DNA from: Nectonema munidae
Taxonomy: Eukaryota > Nematomorpha > Nectonematoida > Nectonematidae
Direction: 5' to 3'
Length of the DNA stretch: 64,000 nt
Assembly: GCA_030549495.1 (NCBI GenBank)
Contig: JAUIRK010000154.1
Location: 1-64,000, forward strand
Part shown: positions 44,910 through 57,559 of the stretch, in pieces
How the letters are laid out: the number at the start of each line of letters is the position of its first letter
Numbering within the stretch: the stretch's first letter is position 1
Notes under the pieces: model-generated
The model's database searches: none
Seen by the model: only the letters and a program-made list of their open reading frames with translations
Told to the model about the DNA's origin: nothing
Translations under genes and position numbers: made by a program

Positions 44910-47900
44910 TCATTCTTTTTTCAATCGATCCAATCTTGCTTCAAGATCTGCATCTGTATCAGAAGAAGGCACATTTGAAGCTGAAACCGCCTGTTTTGAA
45001 TTAGTGGCTGGAATTGATGCTACCGTGTCATTAGCTGTAGGAAGACCTAAGAATAAAAATATATGTTAAATAAAATTAAATAAGGCATTATATTTGTTTC
45101 CAGCGACACACGTATAAATGGAATAAAATAATACTGAAACTGAAAGCAATTTGTATTTAAACGAGAATAATGAAGGTAACGGATTGAAAGATAAAGGAAG
45201 ATATATTTATTTTGTAAGGATTTGGCACGCGTACCCATTATGAAGAATCATTGTAAAAAGATTATATATAGTTGAGAGGACACACTCTAAAACTTTGTTT
45301 ATATTATATTTAAATAATATAAATTAGTTCAAAGCTAGAAAGATGATTTATTTTAAGGGAATCTACTGATAGCTATAATTGTCTCTGATTGTGTAATAGA
45401 AAAGTAAGCCGAATCTTTTGAAACCCTTTCGAAACTATGTTTCCTTATCAAGATAAAAATAGTAAAATAAAGATGCTTGGTTTCGAAAGCGATATAACTT
45501 TTAGGAAGATATCATTGGTTTTCAAAAATGATAGAGGTATCAAAATATGTTCTAGTTTTTCTATATATTTATAACTTTGGGTTAATACCTATTTGAAAGT
45601 GAAAACGATAATTTAAAAAGGATACTAATTTTATCCCAAAGTTAAATAAATAATAAATATACCATATTAAAGCTAAAAATACAAAGGAGTAAATAGAACA
45701 TGAAGTATATTCTGTGAATTAAAACTTTGACTATCGGTTAGTTTTGAAAGAAAAAAAATAGAAATATTACTTAATTAGATATAGATAAATTAAAGGATGA
45801 TGTATGATTTTTTTATTTTGCTCCAACAACAATATATACTGCAATATATTTCGAATAAATGCGTTTATGCCTATTACAAAATATTTTGATTTATTAAAAT
45901 TTATCAGAAGAATCGAATGCTCCAACTTTCTTGTATAAAAAAACAAATTCTGAATGAGTTGAAAATATAGTAGGTATACTATAATAAAAATAGATAACAA
46001 TATCAAAATTAAGAACTGAAACTTTTACGCATGTTTCTACTCGTGCAAGTAGAGTAAGAAAAAGGAATGTTTACTTAAAATTGACTTAAAACAGTGTTTC
46101 TCTCAATTTAAAAAACATTTGAGACTCTTTTTTCACTTTCATTTAAATATATATTTTTCTTTTTTATAGTCTAACAACCGGGAGCTGTTGAAATCCCAAT
46201 GAAGCATCACAACTTCCTTTTTCATCTCCGCTACTTTGACAAGAAGTTTTTTAATTCCGTGAATGCTGGACCCGCATATAAATTACGGGTGAGGGTCATT
46301 TGTTTGAAACATACTGGGGGAGGGGTGGGTTCAATATTAGTGCTGCGGGTTAATTTGAATAAGGGTATTTGCGAATTATTTCTTTAAAAATCCAATAATT
46401 AATAAGACATCGACATTTTAATTTTTACAAATTTTTTATTATCATTTTACAATTTAAGAATACATTCTAACTATATAAAATAACTAGAAAATATTCATTA
46501 CCTAGAATGAATTTACTAAGCTTTTACAAAAAGATAATTTCAGCAAAAAACGATGAAGCACATGTATGACAGGAAGTACGCAAATAAATTAAGTTTGTAG
46601 ACTGCATTCAATTTACCTATCTTTTATTCTTCCAAATAATAATTCGCGAATAACGAATATTTGCACAATCGAATATTCCACCATCACTAGTATCTAGCAA
46701 TCAATCTCTCGCCGAGAATTTTTGAATATCATGTATGTATAGGCTTCTTTCAATTTTTATATCTAATTAAAATTTTGTATACGTAGTGTTTACTTTCAAA
46801 TGAGATTACTCAAATACCATAATTCTAACTGAAGACTATACGTATCGTAGCAGGGCAGGGGCTCGTTTGAAATAGGTTAGACTAAGGCTTCAACTCGGGA
46901 GCCATAGTATGTTAAAGATGTGCATCCAGTTCCGGATCCATTGTTTTGAAATTGCTAACTTCGGCTACATAGTTTATCAATTAAACTATGCTGTTTGTTA
47001 TTTTTTAGTAAATTTCTTTTTTTATTCGTTTTTTGCTCTCTTATTTGGCTAGTTTTTTTGTTAACCTTTTGAGGACCGGCGGCATATTTTTATACATTCA
47101 TGTTCATTTTATACATAAATTTCTGCGACTGCAAAAAAACAAGAATTTTAAAAAAAAGTTTAATAAATAACAAGAATTTTATTGTGACAATTCTTTGTTA
47201 TTACAATGTGATGTTTTCGTGGTTCATTATTAGATTTAATGAATAACAAGTTTTTATTTTTAATACCTCTGCATAATTTTGTCATTAGAATTAAGATTGT
47301 GAGAAAAAAAATTTTTTAAATAGGGAAAAATTAAAACACAAACATCTTAGCTTAAAATATGTATATTTCTTTCAAAATATTTAGTTTTTATTAGAATATA
47401 CACACAAAGCTCCAACTACCTTAGTTTGAGGTAGAAGTACGAGATATTTTGTTAAAGGTGATAAGTATTTGTAACACTAATAAATTTTTTTATAAAAAAT
47501 TGAAAGAAATGAACAGAAAGAAAAGTTGAACTCTACGCATGAAGAACAAAAATGGAATAACGAGTGAAAGCAGAAAAAAATAAAGATGATGCTTACCTGA
47601 AATCTTTTCAGAAATTTCTATGCCTAATTCATCAAGAACTTGGGAAACTATGGCGTCACTAAAACAAAAAATCTAAAACTAAAGCAATAATTAATATTAA
47701 TCTAATTAAAGTCGTAAAATGAAATGAAATTAAAGCAAACAATGATAGTTTATATAAATACACCACGTTTAGTTCTATCCGCACAAAAATAAATGCTTTC
47801 AACAACAAAAAAGCGCACCTTTCATCTTCATCAGCATCAGAAGCAATGGCATCGTCAATCGCATCACTCATCATTTCTTCCTTCATGTCCATCATTTCAC

Positions 47901-50900
47901 TCTGCTTTTCGAACTCCATCATAATTTTTTGAATTTCTGGAAGCTTTAACTAAAAACACAATATATCATTCTAAATGTTAGCATTTCAACTATTTTTCCA
48001 TCTATTTATCTCATATAAATACTATATATAACTATTTTAAGCTTATTTTATTATTATAAAATAAATGTTCTATTTATCTCAATTTTATTAAGCTCAATGT
48101 TTCTAAGGTTAAGATGCGGATTATACACACATACTAGGTGCTCCTGAATATAATAGCTTGTAATTGGGATGTCGATTATCCACGTTTGCGAATTAAACAC
48201 GTGTGCTCCATGGCTGGGGAGTAGGAGAGAAGTACTTAAAAGAAACTCCGAATCCGATTGCAATTCATTAAAAACTTAATAAATTCAACAAGAAACTTCC
48301 AACCCTGGTTTACGGTAATTAAGTTTGAACTTAAAGTTGGAGTTTGCAGGATTCGATGTATATAATATTTAATTTAAATTTAAATTATTTGGGTTTAAAA
48401 AATGTACAACTTAAAAACTTTTTTAAAAATAAGAAATTTTAGTAAGGCCCGTTTTGATAAGAATATATTGATATCCTTTATACTGAAAAAATAGTGTTAC
48501 TAAAGAGCTCATTACGGTGATTAAGTTTTAATTTACTTATTACTAAAATCGGTATTCGGAAGCAGGCAGGCAACTCAGAGCATTAAAATTGGAGTAATCA
48601 GTAGTTTTTCGGTTTCGATGTCGTAATCGAACTGGTTCAACATCATGGTCCACCAAGCGAGACGATTTGAGGAGAGGGCGCGGGTAGCCTTTCCTGATCT
48701 TGAGAGGTTGGTGGTCGGTGACCAAAGTGAACTTCCGTCCGTATATGTATTGGTAGAAGTTTTTCAAGCGGTAGACGATGGCATAGGCTTCCTTCTGAAT
48801 TTGGCTGTAGTTCTTCTGAGCTCCAGTGAGAGTATTGGAAACGTTGGAGATTGGGTGTTCGATTCCGCCTCGGTTACGATGGAATATAACGGACATGAAA
48901 TTCCGACAGGTAGTGATGCATTGTAATGGAGAGCACATTCTCCGACGACAAAAATTCCTTCGTCTTCTGGTAAGCATCTTCTTCCTCTCGGCTCCAGTGC
49001 CAAGTTACGGACTTCTGGAGAGACCCCAAATAAGATCGCAGACTAGATACGTCCATTGGGCGAAGCATCTTGAGGACATCGTTGACCTTGAGTCCTTTTG
49101 CGATTCCTTTGGATGATAGCAGGTGCTCCAGCTATTCAATACAAGGCTGCGCAAATCTGCACTTCTCCATGCGAAACGGATACCTTTTTCGTCCAGGTGT
49201 TGTAGAAGGCGCTGCAGATTGTGGTCGTGGTCTTCCGTATCTTTACCGCTAACCAAGAGATCGTCTAATTAGGTAAACCCGTCAGATTTCGGGTCAATTG
49301 ATCCATGATCTGCTCAAAGTATTCGAGAGCGGGCATGATTCCAAATGGTAGCCTCTTTTGTACCTGAACCCCCTCCTAAGTAAGGCAAGATTCCGTTGAC
49401 TTCTAGGCCCTAGCTGAATCTGATTGCACGCATTAGCCAAATAACTCTTAAAAAATCCGCAACAAAAACCGCCCAGTGTACACATCAATTCTTCTAGAAG
49501 GGGTAGCCTTCAGATGTCGGTTCACCGTAACGGAGTAGTCTCCACACATGCAGATTTTTGTCTTCTTTTGCCCATGTAGCAAAATTTAAAACGTTTATTT
49601 AAAAGAAATGAACTCTTACCAAGCCTTCTTTATTGGAACCACTGGGGTACCATAGTCGTTAAACTAGACCGCTTCCCAGGTCCTTTGGCAATCCGAACCT
49701 GATATGCCTTCTCCAGATCCTTCAGAATCGCAAATGGAACTGGTCTTGCCATTCAGTTGATTTATAGCAACCCAGCTTAGGAGATTGAGGTCATTGGTAA
49801 CCGTGTAAATGATGTCTACATCCTCTTGGTTTTTGGTACCATGATCTTTGACAATGAAGCTCTCCTAAGTGGACAAGCTGTGCTTGCTGGCGGATTCGTA
49901 TTCAGGTCTCGGATGGTCCAATGTAATTTGTCCCAAGTAATCCCACTGCTGCTTTGTAATGAAGTCGTGGCCGTAACAATCTCCAGAAGGCATCGTTGAT
50001 ACGAGATCTCGACAGGAACTTCTAGCTTCAGAGAGTCGGTAAGGTTGTAGAAAAAACACACCAATGGCTTTCAAATGCGCCTTCTTAGCAGCTTTCTTCT
50101 TTCGACACACAGTTTCCAGATGTCCCTTCGTGTTGCAAAAGTAAAGATAGCTTGCTTGAAACAACATTAATTAGTTTTGTGATTGGACTTGTCACAGCGG
50201 TAGCAGATAACTTTGGTCTTTTACCCCTCACTTTGCTTCTTTGGCGTCGTTTTGAGTGACTGAATCTTCCAGTTAACCTTGTTGATAGCATTGGAGTTGG
50301 AATCGTGGACGGTCTCCTTGACGACCTTAGTGGCATCTTCAGTTTCTCTGGCGATTTCAATAGAAAGAGAGAAGTCGAGCTTTTCATCCTTTACTTAGAA
50401 CAGGGCCTTCAGGAGTAGATAAACAGTGTATGTAGGGCTTCATCTTGAAAGTCCTTGATTGAGGAAAAGTCGCAGGTAGCTGTGTCTTGATGTATATGGG
50501 CTGTCAGTACTTGGATGATTTCACCGGGTTTACGTTGCATGTCCATAGAATTGGAAACGTTCACGGATGATAAATCGCTTGGGATCAGATTGCCATTTCA
50601 TGAAGTTAACGATCTCACCCAAAGATAGATCATTGATGTCTTTGGCAGAAGACTGATGAACAGCAAGGTTGAATACAAGCTTGTAGACGGTAGCAGTCTG
50701 GTGCGTCAGAAAAATCAGGGCCTTTCGGTCTTCGGGAATGGAACTGGCTCCCAAATATGTGCAAAATCGCGCGTGATAATCGCCCCAAAGTTTAGCCATA
50801 GAGTCAAAAGGCGCGAATATCGAAAAACTAGTGCCCGAATTAGAAGCTTCTCGGTTCGCTGCTGGTACTTCAGCCGTGGTACGTGTCACTGATCTTGTTC

Positions 50901-53900
50901 AATCTGGTGAAGTCGGTCGTAGGTGACTTGAGTCCTGTCGGCGTGTTCAGCAAGATCTTACTCACTGCGCCACATTATCCCTGTTGTATTATTCCGCCTA
51001 TCCTAGGTAAGTGGGAGCCGAGGATAGTAGAAATAAGATTTACTAAACACGGTATGGCGATAAGAAAAAGAGAGGAAAAAGGTTGAAATTGGAAAATGTG
51101 CATATGATACAGAAAATTAAAATTTGAATATACAATATATGAATGTGGGAAAAGTATTTTAATGACTTGCGTGGAATTTTCACATTGAGATTTGAATGTA
51201 TAACAAAAAGAAAAGCAATGTTGATGACTCGTGTGAGTGTTTAAATCGTTTAAACTCTGAGAGAATCCGTTTAGAAATCCAACGTTAAAACTTATATTTG
51301 ATAAATCGAAGTTGGATGATAATAACCATAACACTTTGATTTATCAAATATAAGTTCTAACGTCGCACAAACTTTTAAAAATCAGCCACTATCAAATCAA
51401 AAAATAGTTTTTCTTCTACAGCTTCCCTAAGGATTGATCACCGATTCTTCTATTTTGTGTTTAAGTCTTTAATTGTGAAAATTATGTAATCTTTTAGCTG
51501 AGATTTTTGATTAGAAAAAATTCCTCTTTGATTGAAATTTTACTAAATTAAATTCTAATGTAAAAAATGAGTTTTTGAAAGAATATTTGAATATTTGTCT
51601 ATAAACACTGCTGAACTATTTAAAAAAATTACCTATACCTGAATTCCATTTTAGCAGAAAAGTGGGAGATTCAGCCAGGGTAGAGAAACCCTATTCTAAA
51701 CTATGAAAATCCCTTGCAACAATTGCAAAATGAAAACGTGTGAATGTGATAGAAAATTTTCAATTGTATAAAACATTTCATCTCAAAAAAAGTTAATCTA
51801 AAAAATGAGTCATCAATTGCTTTAGACTTTGGAAAAATTTTTTTTTAATAAAAAACAGTTTTACTTTTTATGTATCCATCCATATTGGTGTTATAGCTTT
51901 TAATTTATTTTCTTGAGTCTCAAGAATTCTCAGTCTAATTTCTCATTTCTCAAGAAATCAGAAACTCAATTTGCCGATGCCAGTTTTATAGGACATCTTT
52001 TCAAGTTCTAATTGCTTGCCTTGATAAAATGGAGCTGTAAGCATTTAGTTCTAATTGGTAGAGGAAGAGCTGTAATTATCAAAATAGAAACTCTATAGAG
52101 AGTATCTTCACCATAATTTCTTATTAGTGAAAAAACTGTCACTGGCCTTCTGCCCTGTTCGTCTTCGTCAGATTCATTTATAGATTGGCGTTTTTCTTGA
52201 TAAGGTTCAAAAGATAGCAAGAATACAGATGAAGAATTTTGGCGCCAAATTTTATGAAGAAAACAAAAATTGCTGTTCCTTATAGTTTGGTTATATCCGT
52301 GTTTTCCAATGTATTCAACCATCGCTTCATCATGAGATATATCGTTTGTCGGTGCAAAATAGAGAAAATATATTATATATTTTTACAAGAATATTTTAAA
52401 AATAACTGATAAATATAAAGACGTATGAAAATGTAGTTTTAAATAGAGTCATAGAAATTACAAATGACATTTCAAAGTAAGACAAATTTGCACTGGTATC
52501 GGAATTACTTAATAGCCTAGTATTACTTTTTCTATGGAAGTTAGATATATAATCTTAACTCAGATCAAATGATGAAGGTAAATCTTAATCACTCTAATGA
52601 GTTCTTTAGTAACACTATTTTTTCAGTATAAAAGACAACGATATATTCTTTCCTAATAAAAAATTTTGAGATTATACTTTTTCGTATTTCTAAACAATTT
52701 TTTTGCAAAATACGCAAAATTTTTATACATTTAAAAGTTCGATCTTGAGGATCTAGGTTGTAAGAATTTTTTCAGACAATAAATTGTTAAGTCCGTTTGA
52801 TTAGAAGGCTTTATATAACAAATGTGAAGTATAACCTGATTATTCATGGATTTCATAGCCTTGCTCACACCCTTCATGGCTTCTGACATCGTGTTTTGCG
52901 ATTTAAGTGTCTGAATTTTGAGGGAGACAGCTTGAATATTCGCCCGCATCATGATGAACTTTTGAACATATCGCCTCGTTCTCACGAGATCTCGCGCCAT
53001 CACTCGAACAGACTGCTATAAAAGCAACAAAAAAATACTTGAGAATGCAAAGCTGTAAGATCTTGGAAAAAACAAGGCTGTTGGTCTTATAAAAATCTCA
53101 ATGGGATGTGGACCCACTCCCCATTTTTAAAATGAATAATAATTATAATATAATTTAGAAAATTGCACACATCGAGTAGGTGGTAATGGGACAAAATTAA
53201 AAAAAAAGTTTACCTAAAAAAAAAAGTTTAATTTAATTTTGTTCAAATTGTAAATAAAGTTAGTCTTTTTTATTCAATATTGATAAATGCTTTTTTTTTT
53301 ATGATTTTATCAAATGTGTATTTGAATGAAGCTCATATTTTAGACAATTTTAAGACATTTAGCTGTCGGATATTTGGGTGAAATTTTTTATACCAAACGT
53401 ATATTTGACAAAATGGACCATTTGTCATGCACTAATGGGTTATTTAACATGTTTTTTTATTATGTTTATTACTTTTCATTAATTCATAAGATAAATCGTT
53501 GTAATAAGGGTTACCTGGAAATTTTTAATTGTGTCATTGAGATAGGGATTAGGAAATGAAGCGCAAACAGATTAGGGGGTTTTTATTTTTGTTTTAATAC
53601 TTAGTCTTTTAAATTTAAAAGCAACAACACACTATTTTATCTAGCTAACTGAAAAGCGATTTTTTAACATCCAAAAATCTTTTGAAAACTCAAATGGGAA
53701 AATGCATTGTTAGGGCCGTATGACGGCTAGTGTAAGGGTTAGTTAACCCCATGGATACAATATAGATAAATACATATAATAGTGTTTGGTGAACGTTTCA
53801 AACTTTAACTTTGATAAATAATATATGACATATTATATTTCACTTTTGAACTCGCATTGACAGATTAAAATATATAGTTTTGCATTTTGTGCAAAAATAT

Positions 53901-54266
53901 CCACATGATTTTCTCAATTCATCTTTCACATTTTCAAGCTATTCATTTTGTAGGGATCACAAGACCCAATGCATATTTCTACCATTTAGAGATGATCTTT
54001 GACTGAGGTAAACAACAAATATTCTGCAAAATTAAGGCAGGCAGAGATGAAACTTTGAATGTTCACAAAATTTGAGGATAAAATAAGTAACGATTTACCA
54101 TCTGATTTTCTTTGGCAAACTTTTTAATGTCGACAATTATCTTCTTTTCTTGATGCTCCATCTTGGTTCTTTCACGATCCAAATCACGCATCGCTTTGTT
54201 CAGGGCCCGTTGATTTTTTCTCAAAATTTCTTCCGGTTTCAACCTCTTTCCAAACAAAAAATCCAT
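44910..54266 (-). CDS. CHMP2A: Charged multivesicular body protein 2a (Vps2), ESCRT-III subunit
   Basis: Core ESCRT-III subunit that, with CHMP3 and CHMP4, constricts membrane necks and recruits VPS4. Five coding exons on minus: 54,266-54,099, 53,015-52,836, 47,949-47,819, 47,658-47,597 and 45,046-44,910. All joins are GT-AG and in phase, giving 225 residues (human 222). Landmarks: MDFLFGKRLKPEEILRKNQR (1-20), the basic helix LDRERTKMEHQEKKI (29-43), MARDLVRTRRYVQKF (62-76), RANIQAVSLKIQTLKSQNTM (80-99), LPEIQKIMMEFEKQSEMMDM (119-138), EEMMSDAIDDA, VSQVLDELGIEIS, and a C-terminal MIM helix DADLEARLDRLKK that binds the VPS4 MIT domain. The N-terminus fits CHMP2A, not CHMP2B. The frame is intact. 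Introns are 1,083, 4,886, 160 and 2,550 bp; the second and fourth hold mobile-element debris. Confidence 0.95.
45326..45412. repeat. 88-bp segment shared with 42,151-42,238, copy 2
   Basis: Nearly identical to the segment 3.2 kb to the left, same orientation; lies in CHMP2A intron 4. One small difference (gtccttg against gtctctg) is visible. Confidence 0.85.
46630..46692 (-). mobile_element. Possible MITE terminus in CHMP2A intron 4
   Basis: Read on minus from about 46,692, tagtgatggtggaatattcg is followed by words built on cgaatatt/attcg, as in a group of hAT-like termini (CAGTGATGGGCAA...TTCGAATATTCG). No clear partner was found. Confidence 0.3.
47062..47090 (+). mobile_element. Possible piggyBac-like terminus in CHMP2A intron 4
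   Basis: Begins ttaaccttttgaggaccggc, with the TTAA target and a start close to CCCTTT. No partner end and no transposase piece nearby. Confidence 0.25.
48459..48525 (+). repeat. 67-bp inverted arm, left
   Basis: Pairs with 52,584-52,650 in inverted orientation, about 60 of 67 positions matching by eye. The shared core is tatactgaaaaaatagtgtt. Lies in CHMP2A intron 2. Confidence 0.9.
48545..51370 (-). mobile_element. Ty3/gypsy LTR retrotransposon fossil
   Basis: A broken copy on the minus strand inside CHMP2A intron 2, same orientation as the gene. Parts in order: one long terminal repeat of about 0.4 kb (about 51,370-50,974, outer end uncertain); a primer-binding site at 50,972-50,954 starting tggcgcagtgagtaag, close to the tRNA-Ser-type site of 17.6/297-like elements; gag-like sequence with a zinc-knuckle region (about 50,890-50,080); a protease-like region; reverse transcriptase (about 49,700-49,000); and RNase H (about 48,980-48,600, recognised from its TDHQPL box). 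No integrase and no second end repeat were seen. It carries roughly ten or more breaks and is old relative to the host exons. Its G+C is clearly higher than the surrounding intron. Confidence 0.8.
51282..51363. repeat. Strong hairpin, 30-bp arms
   Basis: 51,282-51,311 and 51,334-51,363 are inverted copies matching at about 28 of 30 positions around a 22-base loop; the core is cttatatttgataaatc. It lies at the outer edge of the gypsy fossil's end repeat. Confidence 0.9.
51955..52370 (-). pseudogene. piggyBac-like transposase, middle-domain relic in CHMP2A intron 2
   Basis: The minus strand reads DEAMVEYIGKHGYNQTIRNS, then HKIWRQNSSSVFLLSFEPYQ, a short acidic stretch, and VFSLIRNYGEDTLYRV. This is the order in piggyBac-type transposases around the second catalytic region (DE.M..F.G....K.....KP...G.K.W...Y...Y.G). 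After a frame shift FDNYSSS and KQLELEKMS continue it, like the DN.FTS block and what follows. The copy is partial and dead. It covers a different part of the protein from the relic in RPL35A intron 1, so the two do not overlap and may or may not be from the same family. Confidence 0.6.
52584..52650 (-). repeat. 67-bp inverted arm, right
   Basis: Inverted partner of 48,459-48,525; together they bracket the gypsy fossil and the piggyBac relic, 4.1 kb apart. Confidence 0.9.
53016..54098 (-). other. CHMP2A intron 1
   Basis: AT-rich, donor GTAAAT and acceptor TTATAG. No recognisable insertion; short frames such as 53,374-53,559 are chance. Confidence 0.7.
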
Positions 54267-57120
54267 CTTTCTTTAAAATTTAAAAAAGTTTATATAAAAA
54301 TCAAAAAATTTAAAAGCTTGAAAATGAGTAGACCACCTGGATTCTTGACTTTCTAACTTACTACACGATTCTTGATAGAACTCAGAAGAATAACATAGTT
54401 AGGAAAAATAAACCAGGGCAAAATTATTGAAATATTTATGTTGCATAGTAAATTAAACTAGTAACATATAATGAATTAAAACAGATATATTCTTTGCAAA
54501 ATTTCATTTTGGTAACACTTACTTTTTTTTTTCGAAACACTTCATTTATTTTGACTTTAGATATCTTCTGAAAAGTACAATTTACACAACATAGTATCGA
54601 TAAAAAAAAGTAAAAAAAAAACAGAACGATGATACAAATTTTTTATTAATATTTTGAAAGCAACGAGTGTTCATAGCAATCAATGGAAAAAAATAAGACA
54701 AATTGTTTTTCTTACTCTCATAGGCTAAGTGAGGTGATCAGATAACGATTAATATGAATTTTAGTCCCTTTGATACTGGTTTCAATAAACCTTGTTTTAG
54801 TTGATCTTTTATAGCTTAATTCCTTATTTTGCTATTCTTGTAACCTGGTAAATAAGACGACAGGTGAATCTTACTTCAGATTGAAATTCTTAAAAATCAT
54901 TTTTGTAGGCCAAAAAGATGAGATTGATTAAGATTCAGGTGAAGAATGGACACACTCTAGAAAGCATAAAACGAAGAGGAATATTTGATTCACAAAAATA
55001 AATCTTTAGAAATCGATGAATCGAAATTCTAAAAATTTTCTAGGAATATTTTATATAGTGCTATCGTAATTGCAGATTTCACGTATATAATAGGTGATTC
55101 GCTCATTGTGAACAAATCAGAAAATCAATGAACGTAATATGCCACTTTGATTTTCCTGCATCATTCTTCGTTAACCAAATAAATTTCCATTTTAGAATTT
55201 TCCACTATAACACTACTATGGATCTTTATGAGCCCTAAATAGCTGAATATGGAGAGTTTGGAGGACATATTTAACTTCATGAAAATCAAGTGTGTTATGG
55301 CCTATAAGCAGGGAGGAGCCCAAAATTCATCTAAGGTGAAATCGTTTATAGAATCAAGAGAAATGTCTCTAACATAAATAAGTAACTGTTAGATGAGTAT
55401 CACTCAATGCAAAAAATAATAGAACCAACACCACCAGTCAAAGTATTCATGGTCCAACAAGTCCTTTCAAAGTACAATTCTTTTCAATTAGTTGTGATCA
55501 CATAATCCTTATTATACTATTGTTACATATAAATCAATAATTTTTCGACAGGCATTATAGACTATTCAGTATTTACAGAGAATTTTAACAACTATGCGCG
55601 AGGTATTGAAATTTTTTCTGCACTAAGAGAGAATACTATTTTCCATATTATTAGAAAATACTACGGAAAAGTTCTCGGACAAGCTATTTTATCGAGGAAT
55701 GTGTGCACGTCTTTTAAAGTGTTTGAACTAAGAATAGGCAGCGATTATAAATTTAATCTTAATAATTAATGACAAATAATGAACACCATTTTTGAAGAAT
55801 AATCTTACAAAATGAATCACAGGTTTCAGATGCGTAGTACTATGACAAAAGGTAGTAATGACGCCGTAAAAATTAAATCCCATTAGAATTGATCGTGAGC
55901 GGACATTTGGCAGAATTGACATTTCATCAAAAATGTATATATAATTTGACAATTTTTGTAGACGTTGCTTTACTTCCAGGAAGTTTGCAAGCTTGTGCTC
56001 TCTTTTACATATCTACAGGGTATTGTTTGTTTACTTTTATTATTCTAACTTCTATGCACAAATTATGTGATGAATAACTTTATCTACTAGAAGTTACAAG
56101 ACAAATGTGTTATGATATGACATGACTGATTTGCTATCAAGTTTTTAAGAAAGGGATTTTCTAAGGGCAATTGCTCACGATACTCAAATGCTTAAAAAGA
56201 TATGTCGTACTTTAGAAATATATTGATTATATCGAATAATCGATAGATCTTACTTTAGTTATTTAAATTTTCATAATTTTATTTTTGTCATCTGATTAAA
56301 TCTTTTAGGCATAATGGGCCAACAACAGTGACCAAGGAAATCAATTTTTTTACAGTATATAAAAAATCTTTCAAAAAGAAAAGGAAACGATACATCATTG
56401 AAAACTAATATCTAAAGGGGTTTTAAAAAAACTAAATATTTGCTTACCTTATCTTAATAATAAAATTTATTGTCAAAAAGAGTAAAATCTAAATTACCTC
56501 ACCATAAATAAGGTGAAACGATAAAAAATTTTTTTTTTAGGTGAAACCCATAAAAAATATAAGGAATATACACAGGATAAAAAAATTTAAGATAGTTCGC
56601 AAAATATATTTTAGTTAAATTTTATAATTTCGAAAAATTATTATCTTAATTTCTCTTGTCGATATATTGAAGGTAAGAATCATCTAAAGTATTTGGAAAG
56701 ATGAAGATAAATAGATAAATGGAAAGAGATCTATTTTTTCAATCTTCATCCGACTTCCTAAACAGAATCGTGTTCACACGTTTATTCAAACTTGATTTGC
56801 AAAATTTTTGGAATTCATATAATAATGTACTAACCGAAAGATCAAAATAATTAATGCGTAAATTTCAATTAAAAATATGGAAGAAATAAAAAGTCTTTAT
56901 AAATAGGAAAAGAGAAAATCTTTAGAAACTTCGTTATTTTATCTCCATCTACGCATATTTGAAAAAACTTGCAAAAAGTGATACTCACTTGAAAATTTAA
57001 AATATATACGGTTTTGAACGCATAACACTTTATATATTTGATTTTTTTCAATAATCATGGCTACTTTTTAAAAATGCCTATCAAAATTTTGATCGATGAG
57101 AAATATAACTAACTAAATTT
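54267..57120. other. AT-rich intergenic DNA upstream of CHMP2A
   Basis: The CHMP2A leader and promoter should start here; no TATA box or initiator can be singled out in such AT-rich DNA. I see no other gene; a 62-codon frame at 55,889-56,077 resembles nothing known to me. Confidence 0.45.
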
Positions 57121-57129
57121 TCATCAGAT

Positions 57130-57500
57130 TTTATATAAAATATATGTTTTTATACTAAATTAACCATGCTAGTTTTATTTCTGAATTCAGTTTTCCCATT
57201 TTGTTGTTTTAAAATATCTGCATGTGTCAATCAAATGTGCGATTTAAGTCTATTATCTACACAACTATTTTTGAAATTTAAATAATCACTTTTAGCATTT
57301 TGGGTTTGAAAATATCTGAAAGCTTCAATCAAATTTTTGGTTTATCTTTAAAAACGGTCTCCAAAAAAAATCTTTAAAATTTAAATATATATATCTGTTT
57401 TTATACCAAATTGACTATGATTGTTTAATTTCTGAACTCTATTTTAGCTAATTAGGTTAAAAATATCTGTAAGTGTCAATTGAATTAGTGATGTATGCAT
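57130..57500. repeat. Degenerate tandem repeat, period about 249 bp
   Basis: gtttttatactaaattaacc (from about 57,146) recurs as gtttttataccaaattgact (about 57,394). A shorter word, aaaatatctg...tcaatcaaa or tcaattgaa, occurs three times (about 57,211, 57,309, 57,459). Old and diverged. Confidence 0.6.
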
Positions 57501-57559
57501 GATAATCTTTCCAAAAAAATCATTTCTGTAAAAAAAATTCAGAAAATCATTATATATTA

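Noticed and set aside
48645-49252. Plus-strand frames of 60-96 codons over the retroelement
   Set aside because: They are antisense to the fossil's RNase H and reverse transcriptase regions.
48459-52650. The 67-bp inverted arms as piggyBac terminal repeats
   Set aside because: They do not begin with CCC next to TTAA and lie far from the relic's expected ends.
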